Source: Carnegiea gigantea (taxonomy: Eukaryota > Streptophyta > Magnoliopsida > Caryophyllales > Cactaceae). From it: a stretch of DNA of 64,000 nt. The stretch is taken from NCBI GenBank assembly GCA_029747015.1, contig JAKOGI010002233.1, positions 2,501 through 66,500 of the forward strand, given 5' to 3'. The position numbers and the translations under genes are program-made. The notes under the pieces were generated by a model. It searched no databases, had not been told where the DNA came from, and saw only the letters and a program-made list of their open reading frames with translations. Below, one piece after another: positions 10,830 to 25,167 of the stretch (positions within the stretch are counted from its first letter, which is position 1; each line of letters opens with the position of its first letter).

Positions 10830-13800
10830 GTGAGTGCTCTTCATCCTCGATCTCTAATCTTCCCATGGTGTTTTTTTATTACTGTTGTGATAGTTGTGGA
10901 TTTCCTAATTGTTGTTTCCTAATCTATCATCTAACTTTTTTGTTTGGCTAAATTTGTTGATGAAATCTGAATTGTTTTGTTCAATTTGTTCTCTTGTGGT
11001 TGAATTTCGCTAAAATTGCTAAATTTGCTAAAGTTCTATTGCTGAAAATTTTGATATTTGGCTAAATTGGCTTGAAGAACTTCGAACTCATTATTAATTA
11101 AATGTTGCAAATGGGCTAGACAGCATGCTTGAGTTCTGCACGGTTTAGTTGCTGTTGTAAATGGCTTGAGTTAATTTTTGAACCTTCAGCAATGGTGTAG
11201 CTTTAATAGCAAGAAGAGGCAACAACTCAGAATAGGCTGAGTACCTGATGGATTCCAAAGAGGGGGGTGTTTGAATTTGCAAGGCCGTCACCAGGAACAA
11301 GAAGCTCTACTCCTTTTTCTGGAGGACCCCAGTTCATCTTGTTTTGTTCTGGGATGATCCCTCCTTTTTTTTAGGATGGGGGTTGAGTGCATATTTGATC
11401 AAACTAGCCAGCTAAATAATTAATGTGAGTGCCTAAAGTTTAAGAACAAATGTAGCTTATGAAGACGTTTCTAAATGTTGCTCCTCTGTATAGATGTTCT
11501 GGCTATATATTCCTCTTCATTTGTTTTTCTTTGTTTTTTTTTTTTTTTCCGGTGCTTGATACATGAGCTTAACACAAAAAAATAAAAAATAAAAAAAGGA
11601 AGATGTAGTAAGGGCACCTTGGGCAAGCTAAGGCAGAACATCACTAGGAACAAGAAGCTTCAACTCCTTCCATTAAGGTCAATACCATTCTTTCTATTTT
11701 AGTCAATCCCCAAAAGAAGTGGTACTTTCCTAGAATAATGACTATTACCCTTCTCCTCATCCCTCTGTAGCGATGATGGCATCTGGAAGGGTTTAGTTTA
11801 CTCAAATGCAGTGTCTAGAAGACATGAAACCTGAAATTGCTAACAATGCTACAGAACATGCCAAATCATGTTGGTGGCACTAATGACACTGCATATCTTG
11901 AGAGAAGCACAATGAAACCTCCCCCTCAACCACGTTCACTGTGAAGGATTGGAATATTCATAATTTCCCACGCTCATAGAGCGCCCTCCTTTGGGCTTTC
12001 AATCCTAGACTTATCTTTGTAGTTCACACTCAGAGCTCAAAGCTAATGATTATTCCAAACGGCTTTGTGTTATCAGAAATCAGCACCCCTGATAATGAAG
12101 TCTACAATGTCTCTGAAATCAGAATAGAACATAACTGCAGGTATGAACAAACTTTAGGGGATGGAAGAGTCAATATGCGGGAGGCATCTGCCTTCTCTTG
12201 ACATCACAGATACTTGACTTTAGCCCTTTTTTTTTAAAAAAAAAAAATCTTTTCACTTTTGATGTAGTCATCATATTTCAACTAACCCCACATTTCTTTT
12301 TTTTTTTTTGAGGGGTCCCACTTTTCCCGACATAGTGACATTACCTTGTCATCCAAAAAAGCGTACCGTTGGGAGGCTGAAGTTCATTTTACATAGAGAA
12401 TAAAAGACACAAGATGGCAAGAAAGCTACCACAAATTGCTAATCCAATACTAGAATACTCCAAATTATGTTGGGCTCCACAGAGGATTGTGAATATCTTC
12501 CATTGCTTATTGTTTTTTGTGCCTTCATAGTGCCCACTATGCAGGAAGAAACAAGATATGATTCTAGAAAGGAGGAGCCCAGATATCATCTATCACGGCA
12601 AGCCCTTCCAAACTCCCTTTGTCATGACTAAATGGACACTTCATAATGTCGTACTCCTTAGAATAACTTCACAAATTTTTCACATATAAACAAAACCTAG
12701 CTTCACATCGTTATTCTTAAGGAACAAATCCATCAATGAGGTGTTCGAATTGGTAATAAATCATTAATGCAAGCATTCCCAGCAACATCACACATTACTG
12801 GGTTTGAATATTTTGCAGGAGTATTTTTAGAAAGGAAGTGAGAAATAAAATCTTTATCTCTCATGTTGTTTAAATAATTTATGTAGTGTGAATATTTTTG
12901 ACAAATTTCTTATCCCCGTCTTATATCATAGGTTATAAGAGATTTAGGTTGAAATTTCACTGCAGACAATTCAAATCCAATACAATCTTATATGAGTGAT
13001 AATTATTATTAGATTATACACATGTGTTTAAAACATAAGGCTGAATAACAAGAATGAGCCCCAATAATCCTACTTAAATTTTCATACGAAAAAAGATACT
13101 AATAATGAGTTGAGCTAATTTAATTGCAACTGTCTTACTGCACACCATTTATCCCCCTTTGTTAAATATTTTAAAGTGAATTAATGTTTGCCCCTAGATT
13201 TATTAATGCAAGTATGATGTTCTTTTGTGTTTGCATATATATTTTTTAAAACATTTGAGATGGCATAACTATCCAACTGATTAATAGAAAGCTTTAAGTT
13301 ATTGTAAGTTTTGTTACATTTATATATGTGGTTTGAATGCTTTTACCCTGGACATGCATCTTTAAAATATGATTTCTTTACTTATTGTATCCATACACTT
13401 TCATATGCTATTAATTAATGCAATAATTGTATACCATTTCTATTTGTGCCCCCTTTAACTTTGTTTACACAATTTTGTCAATATATGCCTTTAAAAGTGT
13501 ATAAATCCCGCAAGCTCTACATTTCTCAATGGATGCACTCGAGTTTAAATAGTTATTTTTTGTTCTTATTATTTATCGATTGGAAGAGTATATGTTTTGT
13601 CCTTGGTCAATTGTCATTACCCATTCGAATAAAACTCCCTCTTTGTTTCATTTTAGATAATAATTCACTTTATCTTCAAATTATAAACCCTTTTATGATA
13701 AACATAAAGATCATTATATGCTAATAAAGGGGTTAGTGAGGAACTTTGAAATTAGACTATATGTTGCAACAATTTTTTTCAATTTTGTAGTGGTTTTGTT

Positions 13801-13886
13801 GGCCTAAATTCCTATTGCATATTCAATCTAGTTAAACGAATGAAGAGTGCAATGTGAATGAGGAACTATTCTATCTATAATGTTAT
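10830..13886. other. Interior of CACTA-2 without recognised coding sequence
   Basis: Lies between the leader exon and the CACTA-1 insertion, so it may be the first intron. 11200-12650 is less AT-rich than its surroundings and repeats the phrase GGAACAAGAAGCT near 11298 and 11648. It could be a captured or inserted piece, but I do not recognise it. Confidence 0.4.
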
Positions 13887-14176
13887 CACTACAAAATCCC
13901 TTCACATTTAATTTTGCTAATAACCGCACTTATAAGTGTAGAAATAGTAGCTGCCCACACTTAGGCTAAATGTGGGGAAGTTAAGTGTGTGGAAGTGTTC
14001 TCCACACTTAATGGAAATGCGGATAGAGTTATATTTTCCACACTTATAAATGCGGAGCAAATACTAATTACTCACAATTTATGTGTAGCTATTTTACGCT
14101 ATGCCTACTCTAAAAGATGCAAGAAGTCACACTTAAAAGTGTTACTAGCATTGTTTTAGTTTTTTTAAAAATAATG

Positions 14177-14268
14177 CTGGTAATTAATATAAAACTTATT
14201 AAGTTAAAAATAGAACAATTGTATACAATTGTTCTTTTTTAGTTAACAAGTTTTATACTAATTGCCAA
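14177..14268. repeat. Long fold-back (inverted repeat) in CACTA-1
   Basis: Arms of ~44 bp around a central GTATAC near 14220-14225. The left arm ends ATAGAACAATTGTA and the right arm begins TACAATTGTTCTTTT. The outer parts (TGGTAATTAATATAAAACTT and its inverse AAGTTTTATACTAATTGCCA) pair with a few mismatches. Confidence 0.75.
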
Positions 14269-14689
14269 CGCACATCACCCTATATAAATGAATAAAATTA
14301 ACAAACCAACAAATTAAAGTAGATTAAACATCAATTAAATAAATTACACATTAGTCCCTGAAAAAATTTAATTGTAGACATAGCAACAAAGACTAAGGTA
14401 ATCAAAACAAAATATTCTTCCATTATTTTGAATCCATCCTACTAATTTTTTTTATTGTAGGTAGTTGATTGAATATTTTATTGCTCTCTATATTACTTAG
14501 AACTACACTTTCAAAACATGCCTAACGTCCAAGAATATTAAAAAAATCTCCATCTTTGTTTTCTTCACTAAGAGATGTTAGCTCCAGATATGCAACATGT
14601 TAGACAATTAAAACACACAAAAAAATAAACTGTTAGAAAAGATAACCAAAGAGATTAACTAAAACATAGACTCGGCAAAATCAAGTTTA

Positions 14690-15350
14690 AAGACGCACAA
14701 TAGAATTCAACCAACTATAGAACCACAACGGAGTTGAACCTGCAAGAATATAACCACAATTGAATTCAACTAACAACATACAGGACCTAGATGAGTTCAA
14801 CTAACAATAGAATTAACCACAATCGAGTACAACGGAGTTTAAAGGCGCACAATAGAATTCAACCAATTATAGAACCACAACGGAGTTGAACCTGCAACCA
14901 AGTGAGTTTAACTGATAATATAATCTAACCAAGTTCAACCAATAATAGAACCCAAGTTAGTTAAACCAACAATAGAATCCAACTGAGTTCAACTAACAAT
15001 AAAACTACTAGTTCAACCAACAATAGAACTCAATTGAATTCAACCAACAATAGAATCAACTGAGTTCAATCGATAATAAAATCCAACCGAGTTCAACCAA
15101 CAATAGAACCCAAGTGAGTTAAACCTATAATAGAACCCAACTGAGTTCAACCAACAATAGAACTCAATTGAATTCAACCAACAATAGAACCAACTGAGTT
15201 CAACTGATAATAAAATTCAACCGAGTTCAACCAACAATAGAATCCAAGTGAGTTTAACCAATAATAGAACCCAACTAAGTTCAATCGATAATAGAATCCA
15301 CCTAAGTTCAACCAAGAATAGAACCACAACTATGTTTAACTAATAATAAA
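14690..15350. repeat. 27-bp minisatellite in CACTA-1
   Basis: The consensus unit is GTTCAACCAACAATAGAAC plus CCAACTGA, about 20-25 diverged copies. Variants change CCAACTGA to CCAAGTGA or TCAATTGA and CAACAATAG to GATAATAA. Confidence 0.85.
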
Positions 15351-16086
15351 ACCTTAAATGAAAATGAATAGCATACTTTTACCAGGTTCCTGAATAGTAG
15401 CGAACAACTTTTCGTAAAAAATTTTGCTCAGTAAGTCTTTGTCTACCTTTTTTTTTACCCTCAATATAGGCCTACAATAAATGATATTTTATTTTTAGAC
15501 TTAGTAAACTCAAAGTAAATGACAAATCAAACCTTAAATGTAAGAATATACAAGCATTGATGTATATTGAGAACAGTCTAGAGTTGATGTATATTGATAA
15601 AGTAGAAGTTTCATCTACTGTTTTAGCTCTTTCAATCATATAGTCCTTCTTCCTCCCATGTATCAACTAGAAAGTCTACCATTTCCTGAGGAAGTTTATC
15701 AACCAATCAGCAACTAGTAGGTATCAACTGGTAGTAAAAGTAGAGTACAAAACCAAAACCAAACAAAATACCATCGAAAGTTACTTCCAAAGGAATGGGG
15801 CATCGAAAATGTTGTCTTGAGTTAAGTAGGCCGCCATAGGCGGCATTTTGACTGTAAAATAAGCGTGCATAAGTTATTTATCAGAGGAACACATGCCATA
15901 CGTCAAGAGGATTAAATCTATCAGCATCATAAGATTACCCCTTTTTGTGTTTTGGGGGGTCAAAAGGTTTGCTACGGTGACAGTATTCAAAGAACATACT
16001 GCTTCTCCTCTGCTTTTATTTTACTTTAAGAACGGATTCCAGGGAAAAGGAGAGTGACTCAACTATTTTATAAGTATCATAAGCGT
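15351..16086. other. CACTA-1 interior, unassigned
   Basis: No coding pattern recognised. Includes a short CCGCCATAGGCGG palindrome near 15832-15844. Confidence 0.4.
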
Positions 16087-16194
16087 TTAATGTGATAGGG
16101 AGGCAACTGATTGTAGTTCCTTCAGCTTGATTGGATTGAGCTCTAGTTTTAGCTCCAAGCCACTAAAGACGGGTTTGTTTCCAGAGGCGGAGAC
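16087..16194 (-). pseudogene. Possible small terminal exon in CACTA-1
   Basis: On the minus strand a TTTTGTGTGCAG acceptor is followed by 35 open codons ending in TAA, with hydrophilic, protein-like composition (GNKPVFSGLELKLELNPIKL). It lies about 500 bp downstream, in the same direction, of the DUF4050-like exon with its GTAAGT donor. The two could therefore be exons of one captured gene or of a CACTA-1 chimeric transcript. I do not recognise the peptide. Confidence 0.25.
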
Positions 16195-16700
16195 CTGCAC
16201 ACAAAACTATCATAGTTTATATTACAAGATCAAGGAGAGAAAAGTGAGATAAAACATATCCAAAATGATGACGTTATATACTACATAGTACTTTAAAAAT
16301 GAGTGTAGATTACCTCAAATGACGGAGGAACAAAAAGGAAGCAAGCGGTGACAAGCTACTCTACTCAGTTTCCATTTCACCAGCTACCTATGTTGACATC
16401 AACATCCAATATGGTATGGACACCTAAATCCTGATATCTCACTTTAAATAAGAAAGCAAAAAAATCCCCCTACAAAAAGTGGGGTCCCAGACATAGGTGT
16501 GCGGTATGTAAAACACTTGTAGTTAAGTCTAGATGCAATTTGAAGTCCAACAGGTGAAAATTGCAAAACAAATAGTTTCAGATGTCCACAAGATGGAGGC
16601 ACCATGCATGGTTCCAACATTAAGTCCTGACATGGAAGGGCCTTTATGGGAATGTCTCATATGAGGGTTTGTTTTACTATATATATATTCAGATACTTAC

Positions 16701-16997
16701 CGTGATTAGCGAATTCACCATGGGAATTTGTGCCTGCAGATCCAATATAAGAGTAGAAGCTTAGGTTTGATGTACTGAGCGAAGAAATGCTTCTTTGTGA
16801 CAGATCAGGAGGTAGTCATTACTAGTGCCCCAGAAATCGTCTGACAAACTGGGTTGATCTACTACTACTCCTTGATATTGCAATCCATTCTGTGTATCAT
16901 CTTTAGAAACATGTGCGGATCTCACACCACAAGCCAGGTAACCACTGCTCTCTCTCAAAATGATACATAAACAGCACAGGCACATAGAAGCATCCAT
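16701..16997 (-). pseudogene. Captured exon of a plant DUF4050-like gene
   Basis: The minus-strand translation contains NGLQYQGVVVDQPSLSDDFW and then, after a frame change, SISSLSTSNLSF and HGEFANHG. This resembles the conserved N-terminal region of a plant family of unknown function (DUF4050), where a PSLSDDFW-type block is followed by a serine-rich SISSISTSN block and a VNHG end. The exon ends at a GTAAGT donor (16695-16700), suggesting genomic capture with introns rather than an RNA copy. At least one frameshift lies between the two blocks. Family assignment is from memory of the motif and is moderate. It cannot make the full protein. Confidence 0.5.
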
Positions 16998-17000
16998 TCA

Positions 17001-17870
17001 GTCTGAGATGAGTGACAACTGAATCGATAGGAATAAAGCTCAGCGTGTCCATTTGATGAAAGGCATTTAGCTATAGCCGTGTTGAACAGGTATAAATTGT
17101 AACAGTGAAGAGAGCAACCTCGTGGAATTCAATCCAACCACCAAGGTATTTACATCCCTTTCCTAGTTGATGAGAAATGCAGCAAACAAATGAGTATGAC
17201 AGTCATCAAGAATAATGTAACCTCCACGATTGAATGCTCCTATGGCACATTTTAACTTCTAGACATGGGGAAAAAAAAAAAATAGAACACCTTCAAGCAA
17301 TTTTGCAAAATATCTCACTAAGCACTGCTCGTCCCTTTCTCCCTTCTATGAGTAGTAGGCAGTTTGTAGTTTTTAATAAAAAGTTCATCAGATACCATTT
17401 AGAGTAAGGCCAATCTTCTATTATCCAATAGGGAATGCAATCTTACCTCTTCTACTAAAACATCTAGTGATTTAGTGATTATGAAACTTCATTTTTGTAA
17501 AAGAGGTGCGAATAACATTAACTCTCCCAACACCACTTCGACATACGTCTTGGCTATTTAATCAGAACCTGCACTACTTTTATATATATAAGTGGAAATC
17601 AACATTATAAATCAAACTAAAATTAGAAATCAAGTTATTTAAATTGAGGCAATTCAGAGCATGCAAGGAAGGCATTTTCTTAATGACTTTGTTATAATGG
17701 TCTTTCATCCCTTCCACAAATATTTTGTATTGGGCTGCAGGCACTAAGAAAAACCAGAAAATCTAAAAGGTAAAAAAAAAAAAAAAGGAACTAAAAGAGA
17801 GTTTTAGAAATAAAAAACTACCACTAAAGATGATAATCTCTCTATCACAATTAGTAACGCTATAAAAGTA

Positions 17871-17872
<2 letters not shown>
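17001..17872. other. CACTA-1 interior, unassigned
   Basis: AT-rich, no coding pattern or repeat recognised. Confidence 0.4.
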
Positions 17873-19293
<1,421 letters not shown>

Positions 19294-19770
19294 CTATATA
19301 GATCCTTATTACTTTGCAACTAGGGAAGTCACAAGGGAGTCCGATGTATTCGCTTCTGGAGTTGTTCTGCGAGAACTTATTAGTGGCGACCATCATTGTT
19401 CCATCATCAAGAGACCAGACAAAGAATGCATATAAGGGACTGGGCACAAATGCAGCTATGCCAGCTGACATTCATCTTTCTTTTTTGTATTAATTTTGAT
19501 TTTTGCATATTGTCATTTCATCATCTTCTTCATCTTGTTTTCTTGAGATTTGATGACGAATTGCGCTAGCAAGCTGTGCCATTGATTATGGAAGCCAAGG
19601 AGAGTGTAATCCAATTGTCAGAAGGGGCAAATTTGAAGCGCTAATTGATCAGACATTAGAGAATGACGTCTTGCTCTGTGAAGCAGATCGAATGGCAACT
19701 TGTGTAGCTATCTATGTATTCGCTGACCAAACCATGATGCCAAGTATGAATCTAGTATACTTGCCTTCAT
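19294..19770 (+). pseudogene. Captured receptor-like kinase fragment (C-lobe, subdomains VIII-XI)
   Basis: After an acceptor (TTGTTTCAG) the plus strand reads YIDPYYFATREVTRESDVFA then SGVVLRELISG. This matches the kinase activation-segment to subdomain IX pattern of plant receptor-like kinases (GYIDPEYxxTxxLTEKSDVYSFGVVLLELLTG). After about 90 bp of intron-like T-rich sequence, a second block near 19600-19760 reads NPIVRRGKFEALIDQTLEND followed by EADRMATCVA, matching subdomain XI (EALVDPRL...EMxRMxxCA). The PEY glutamate is replaced by tyrosine and SFG by ASG. Stops lie between the blocks. The ATP-binding and catalytic-loop parts are absent, so it is a partial genomic capture with an intron, not an active kinase. 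Confidence 0.7.
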
Positions 19771-21690
19771 AACTGAAGATTGGACTGGACTAGACTAGAC
19801 TAGATGCCTATTTAACCAAAACTCAGGTCTTTTGGAATTAAGCAGGCAGTCCAAGTTTTGAGAAAATCAAACTTGGAGACGTCGAAGGAATCCAAATGCA
19901 AAGGGCAAGAAGTTTGATTGTTCAAAATGTACGTGAACTTTACTCGTCATACTAAACTATAAGAAAAGATATCTAAACTTTAGAGATGACATTGAACTGA
20001 CCATGGGAATATCATAAGATGCTTACGACATTATTAGAGCAACTAATAGCTCAACCTACCTAAGAATGTAGAAACTCTAATAGTTATACCAGAGGGATGT
20101 TTTGTCAGGTATTTGTAGGAAAATTATGTTGATAATATCATAGCCATCAACAAAATCACTATATAGTAGTCTAATACAATAAGTAGAAACAAAAATTGGT
20201 ACAAGCAATGTAATTAGAAATAAATAAGACTTGTAAAAGACCAAACTGATTGGCATGAAACTCAACCACTATACACAACAATGGGACTCCTCACACTGTG
20301 TATTCCATCCAACCAAACCAGTGATGCAGAAATAAATTTGTCGATACTTATCAACATTGGTCAGCACTTATGAATATTAATCAACATTTATCTACACTTA
20401 ACATTGATTAGAAATAAATTTCTTATAATAATTTGGAAAGAATGGCAAACCCCTCATGCATGCTAAGTAACATCAATAGATAAGAAAAAAAACATAATAT
20501 AAGCAAGCTGAATAAACAACAAAAATGCTTGGCGAATAAAAAATAAAAGGAAAATTTGTTATCTAGATAAAGCATTAAATGATTGCTCTATTGTTGTATA
20601 TCTCCTAATCTGCTTATTCAATACAGCAGTCCTCTTGGTTTTGAGCCCACAGTTTCTAGTCAATATTGTGGCATTTGAATTCATCACCACATAATTTCAT
20701 TTCATTGATGCCAACCTCCTAGTCAGGTGCCAAGCAAGTTGAGAGCAAATGACAAACAAGAGGTAGCATACTGGGTTTGACTCCTGATCCACAAAAATTG
20801 TCTAACCATATCAATGTAAAGGTGTGAGGCATCCAATTAGACTTCTGTCAGGTGAACACAATCTACCCCAAAATTAGATCTCAGAACAAAGAGATCATGC
20901 AAATTCTTCTGATGGACCAGCGAAAGTTCCAAGCACCATAAAAAAAAAAAACAATCCAAATTCACAATCAAACGTCACTCATTCAAAGCCTTCTAGATAA
21001 CAAACGCATAGATAATTCTTCTGATTTCCTATAACTTGAGTGAATTCAGATTGACAATTGAGGCTTACCTTACAACGATGACGTATATGAATCGCTGCCC
21101 AACTTCAGAGCAAAACACAAATTCACGGAACCCTTAATTTCTTTAACTCGCTGCCCTAATTTTTCCTTGATTGTTTGATTTGATGCTCCTGTTGGTTGCC
21201 CAGAATTCGCTATGTAAGTGTGGGGAAGTTTTTGTTGCCCAGAATTCGCTACCCAGATGAAGAACGAATTGAGTCCGTTACCCAGATGAAGAACGAAGTG
21301 AGGAGTAGAATTTGCTGCCTAGAATTTGATACCTAGATAAAGGACTTCAGCAGTTCGAATTCTGGGGAAGGTTTTGTAGCATAGAATTCTGGGAAGGAAT
21401 TGAGGAGTTCAAATTGGCTACCCAAATGAGCGAAGGAGTGAATCCTAGGGATTGAATATTGTGCAAGGGGCTTTTTGCTTTTTGGGGGGTGGGGGGTGGG
21501 GGGTAGGCTGGCAAATTAAAGTACCTGCTCAATATTCCATATATGATAATTTTATTTTGCTAGATATTTGTGTATTTTTTTGATTGTTTGTTTTATTCTT
21601 TTGGCTAATATATTTAGATATAAATATTAAAATATTTTGTACAAATTACCTCATTAAGATAATAAAAAGTAATTATAAAAGCTCTTGTTA
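19771..21690. other. CACTA-1 right interior
   Basis: No gene recognised. 21220-21430 contains several diverged repeats of AGAATTCGCTACCCAGATGA, and a G-rich run lies at 21484-21503. These look like subterminal or leader sequence of the element's right end. Confidence 0.4.
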
Positions 21691-21949
21691 ATTCCTCACA
21701 CTTAATAAGTATAGGAATATGTTCATAATTTACCCATACTTGTTAAATGTGGGATTAAGAAAACTACTAAATCTTTTCATTTTTCTTCCCACACTTTAAT
21801 TAGGTATGGTGATACAAATGCGGAAGGATGCATTATTTTTTGTAGTGTATGTGAGTCCTGATACTAATTGAAACAAGTACTTTCTTACTAATTGAAACAA
21901 TTACTTTCTTTTCTTACTCCTAATGATATAAATGGACAACCTGGATTGA

Positions 21950-22043
21950 TAAGGATAGGAAATCTGTGGAATATATAAGTGAAATTGAAAAGTTTTCAGA
22001 TTTCGCTTTTGCCAATGCCGAGGGTAGTAAAATGATAGTTTGC
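21950..22043 (+). pseudogene. TNP2 transposase of CACTA-2, 5' fragment (Transpos_assoc start)
   Basis: The plus strand reads TWIDKDRKSVEYISEIEKF then FAFANAEGSKMIVC, the start of the transposase-associated domain of CACTA TNP2 proteins. The ATG at 21931 is out of frame with it by one base, so the start has decayed. The frame runs straight into the TTTGC target duplication (22039-22043) of the LTR element. It continues in the same frame at 27679 with a cysteine block (PCNRCKLGW), showing where the intruder split the domain. Confidence 0.8.
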
Positions 22044-23278
22044 TGATAGGGTCGCAAGCGCACGGTGAAGTTGTAGCAAATCGAGGTCAATCCCACAAGG
22101 ATTATGTTGAAGTTGTAGCAAATCTGAGAATGGAATTTAACTATGCTACTTATCTAATCTAATAGGTAAACAATCAAGGAATTTAATCAAATTAAGTAAT
22201 CTTCCAACTCAAGAATTATTAAGTGCCTCTTCTTTAGCTGCGTAAACTGATAATCGAATTATGAAATCCCTTTTTCAAGGTCAAATGAAATTCCTAAATC
22301 TAACCAACTACCATTTCTCAAGGGTGTTTGATTAATATAAGACCATTAAGAATGCAATTATTAAATTTAGGGGTTTCTTAAATGATGAGTCTTTCTCAAG
22401 ATCCTACTCACTTAAGTCAAATCTTAGTTTTTCAACATCTAGTTTCACCTTTCAGTTCATCACCAAATGTCCAAAACAAACAAGAAATTGATTAAATTTC
22501 CTACTAGCAAATCAACGTCTAAGATTCAACAGAATAAACCCAACAAATTCAAAGCACTTTAAGATCAAAACAAGAATTGATTCATTCATAAGAATTCAAC
22601 TCAATTCCAAGACTAGCATTCCAAAACTTAGCATAAAAATCAATAATAATCTGAAAACATAAAAATCTAAAGAGAAAAGAGAAGAGAAGAGGGAGGAATT
22701 GCTCAGTCGATGCGCGCTTGAACCATTGTTGCAAACCCAATCTGGAATCTTTGCAATCTTCACCTTCACTTGCTCTTAACTCCTTCTAAATCTAAATCCT
22801 GACTAGATAGAATGGAATATGGAGGAAAATGGAATGGATGGGGTGTTGGAAAAAGGATGCAAACAACCCCTTCATGGAAAAACTCCTTGAAGTCAAACAG
22901 CCATGCATAATAATGGAATTAAAACTACCTGAAAGTCAAAAAGTCGCGAGAAAACAAATAGACTCATGGGAAATGAGGACCACCATGGACCGTAGGCACC
23001 ACCATGGACCATCCGTGGTGGCCACTGGCTTGGTGCTCTCTTATTCTTCTCCTTCTTCCATAGGCGTTGTGACTGGGGGCGTCTGTGGCGAGCGCTAAGG
23101 ATGACTTTTAAGGGTCAATTCTTGATCAAGAAGGTCTCAAAACCTGCAAAAGTCATCAAAGTACTATACTCAAGCGTAAAATGGGATTTCTGTGGTTAAA
23201 ACGAAGCATAAAACTTATGAATCCCTTAAAAGTGCATCAAAATAACACTAAAATGATATGCTCTATGGATACTTATCA
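22044..23278 (-). repeat. 3' LTR (left) of the gag-like-only element
   Basis: 1,235 bp, TG...CA ends. Aligns along its length with 26418-27673. Contains the motif TCAATCCCACAAGGA near the internal-distal end and a hairpin CCACCATGG-ACCAT-CCGTGGTGG at 22999-23021 (one stem mismatch). Confidence 0.9.
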
Positions 23279-23297
23279 AACTCCCCCATGCTTAAGC
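23279..23297 (-). promoter_or_regulatory. Polypurine tract next to the 3' LTR
   Basis: On the minus strand GCTTAAGCATGGGGGAGTT ends exactly at the LTR, the expected place for plus-strand DNA priming. Confidence 0.7.
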
Positions 23298-25167
23298 TGT
23301 TGCTTATCCTCAAGCAAACACTAGAGAAAACGAATAAGGGGAGATGCATATAGGACTCGAAACACAACAACCTCCTTAAAGTAGGCAAGTCGTGGCATAT
23401 CACAAGTAAGAATAGCAAGCAATGACAATCCCAAATATTAAGCAAGACATTTCAAAATTAGAAGGAGAAGAAGGTTGTCAAAGAAATACGAGACCACAAG
23501 CTCGATGTCAGACTTGATCACCCCAAAGAACCACAAAGCATGTCATGCAAGCACATGGAGTTGAATAGAGCCAAATGGACTGGTAGAACCTCACTTTTGG
23601 GGACATGTGAATCACTATACTCATGTGTTTGAAATATAGCATAGGTTCATTTAAGATTCATTCCAAATATGCAATCCACCAAACGCTTGACAAGGCTCTC
23701 AAATTTTCCACCACTAAAATGCAATGTGCACAAGATGATCAAGAAGCCTTTATATGGGTCGTAATGTGGGTTCGAACGGTTAAAGAAAAGGAGTGGACAA
23801 ATAAATTTTGGATAATGTAGAGCTACTTAGCCAAGTGACTAGGGAACAACCAACAAAACAGCAAGCAACCAATAAGTTAACCAACACTCCAAGCTCCAAC
23901 AACATAATGAATATACCCCAATGAATCATATAGGAAATGAGTTAACAAAGAAGGAGGTCAAGCTATTTACATATCCAATGCTAATCACTTATTCATTCTT
24001 TTTTTTCCTCCCTTTTTTTTTACTTTTGTTTTCTTTTTTTTATTTTTTGTTTTTTTCCTTCAACATAACTTTTTTTCCGCTTTCTCTTTTGTTTTTTTTT
24101 GGGGGAAATGAAACAAAAATTAAAATTTTTGAAAGACATAGGACCACCAATTGTCAACTCGCAACCTAATTTATATGTACAGATACAACCCGAACAAGAG
24201 AGGAATAAATCCAAATGCTCAATAACATCAACCCCTCAACAAGCCAACATACCAAAGTCATCTTAAACTCAAAGATCCCTAAAACCACTAATCACATAGA
24301 TGAAGTGATGCTTCATATACTTGGCTTAAAGGTTAGAAACATGTGTTTGGCCAAAAGCTAATATGAAGTGATCACAATAAAGACGGATACAAGCTCAAAG
24401 GGGCTAACAAAGGGGAAAAACATGTAACACAGGGGTAGACTATTTGCCTATGTGGCTAAAATGACCAAAGAATGAATGTCTCTATCATATCGTCAACTAT
24501 GCACATGCTAATGTGTTTTTGAACAAGAATGAAGGCAAGTTCTAGAGATGTAACATGGAAGAGTTACACACATGAAAGAACCATGAGATTAAATATAATG
24601 AATTAGTCCAAATAAGGCTCAAAATCACACAGGATATCTACCAAATTCTCAATTATCTCACACAGTGAAGCTCATGCACCAATATTAGTGCTAAGTACTG
24701 CAAGGGATAACAAAGTTCTTAAACAAGACAAAGGTTAAAATAAGAAATATTTACAAGATCTTTAAAAATTTTTAGCACCAAAAGAGATTACACATCAAAA
24801 GTTACTTAAGCTTATGAAAGCTATTTTGCCTAACAAAAATATCATTGGAGGTTTTCTTAAACCAATCCACACCATCCCTATATGTAATCCTGTATGCAAA
24901 TCCAAAAATACAACTAAATGCAAAACACTAGTGCAACAAAAAGAAGCATCAAACTACATGCTCTAACATGTATGCAAGCTAAAAACCAAAATGAAAAACA
25001 TGGAACTACCCTTTCCCCATGCTTAGATAAAGCATTATTATTCAAATGAAAGAAAGTAAGAGAAGGGAAAGGAAAACAAAAGAGAACAATCTCACCAGGT
25101 TAGGTGCTGGGTACACCTAAGCTAAGGCCTCCTTGCAAATGGGGCACATGGAGCATCAGTCACTCCA
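23298..25167. other. Non-coding interior of the gag-like-only element
   Basis: No coding pattern. Contains T-rich runs at 23998-24110. In related autonomous elements this position, between gag and the 3' LTR, would hold pol; it is not seen. Confidence 0.6.

Noticed and set aside
10518..10922. 134-codon frame in the CACTA-2 leader island
   Set aside because: Several overlapping frames, serine/proline-rich by composition, crosses a likely splice donor, no recognised domain.
11200..12650. Possible captured gene in the CACTA-2 interior
   Set aside because: Less AT-rich than surroundings, but no reading frame, splice pattern or motif that I can tie to a family.
24020..24214. Lysine-rich minus frame
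   Set aside because: Product of T-rich homopolymer runs in the LTR-element interior.
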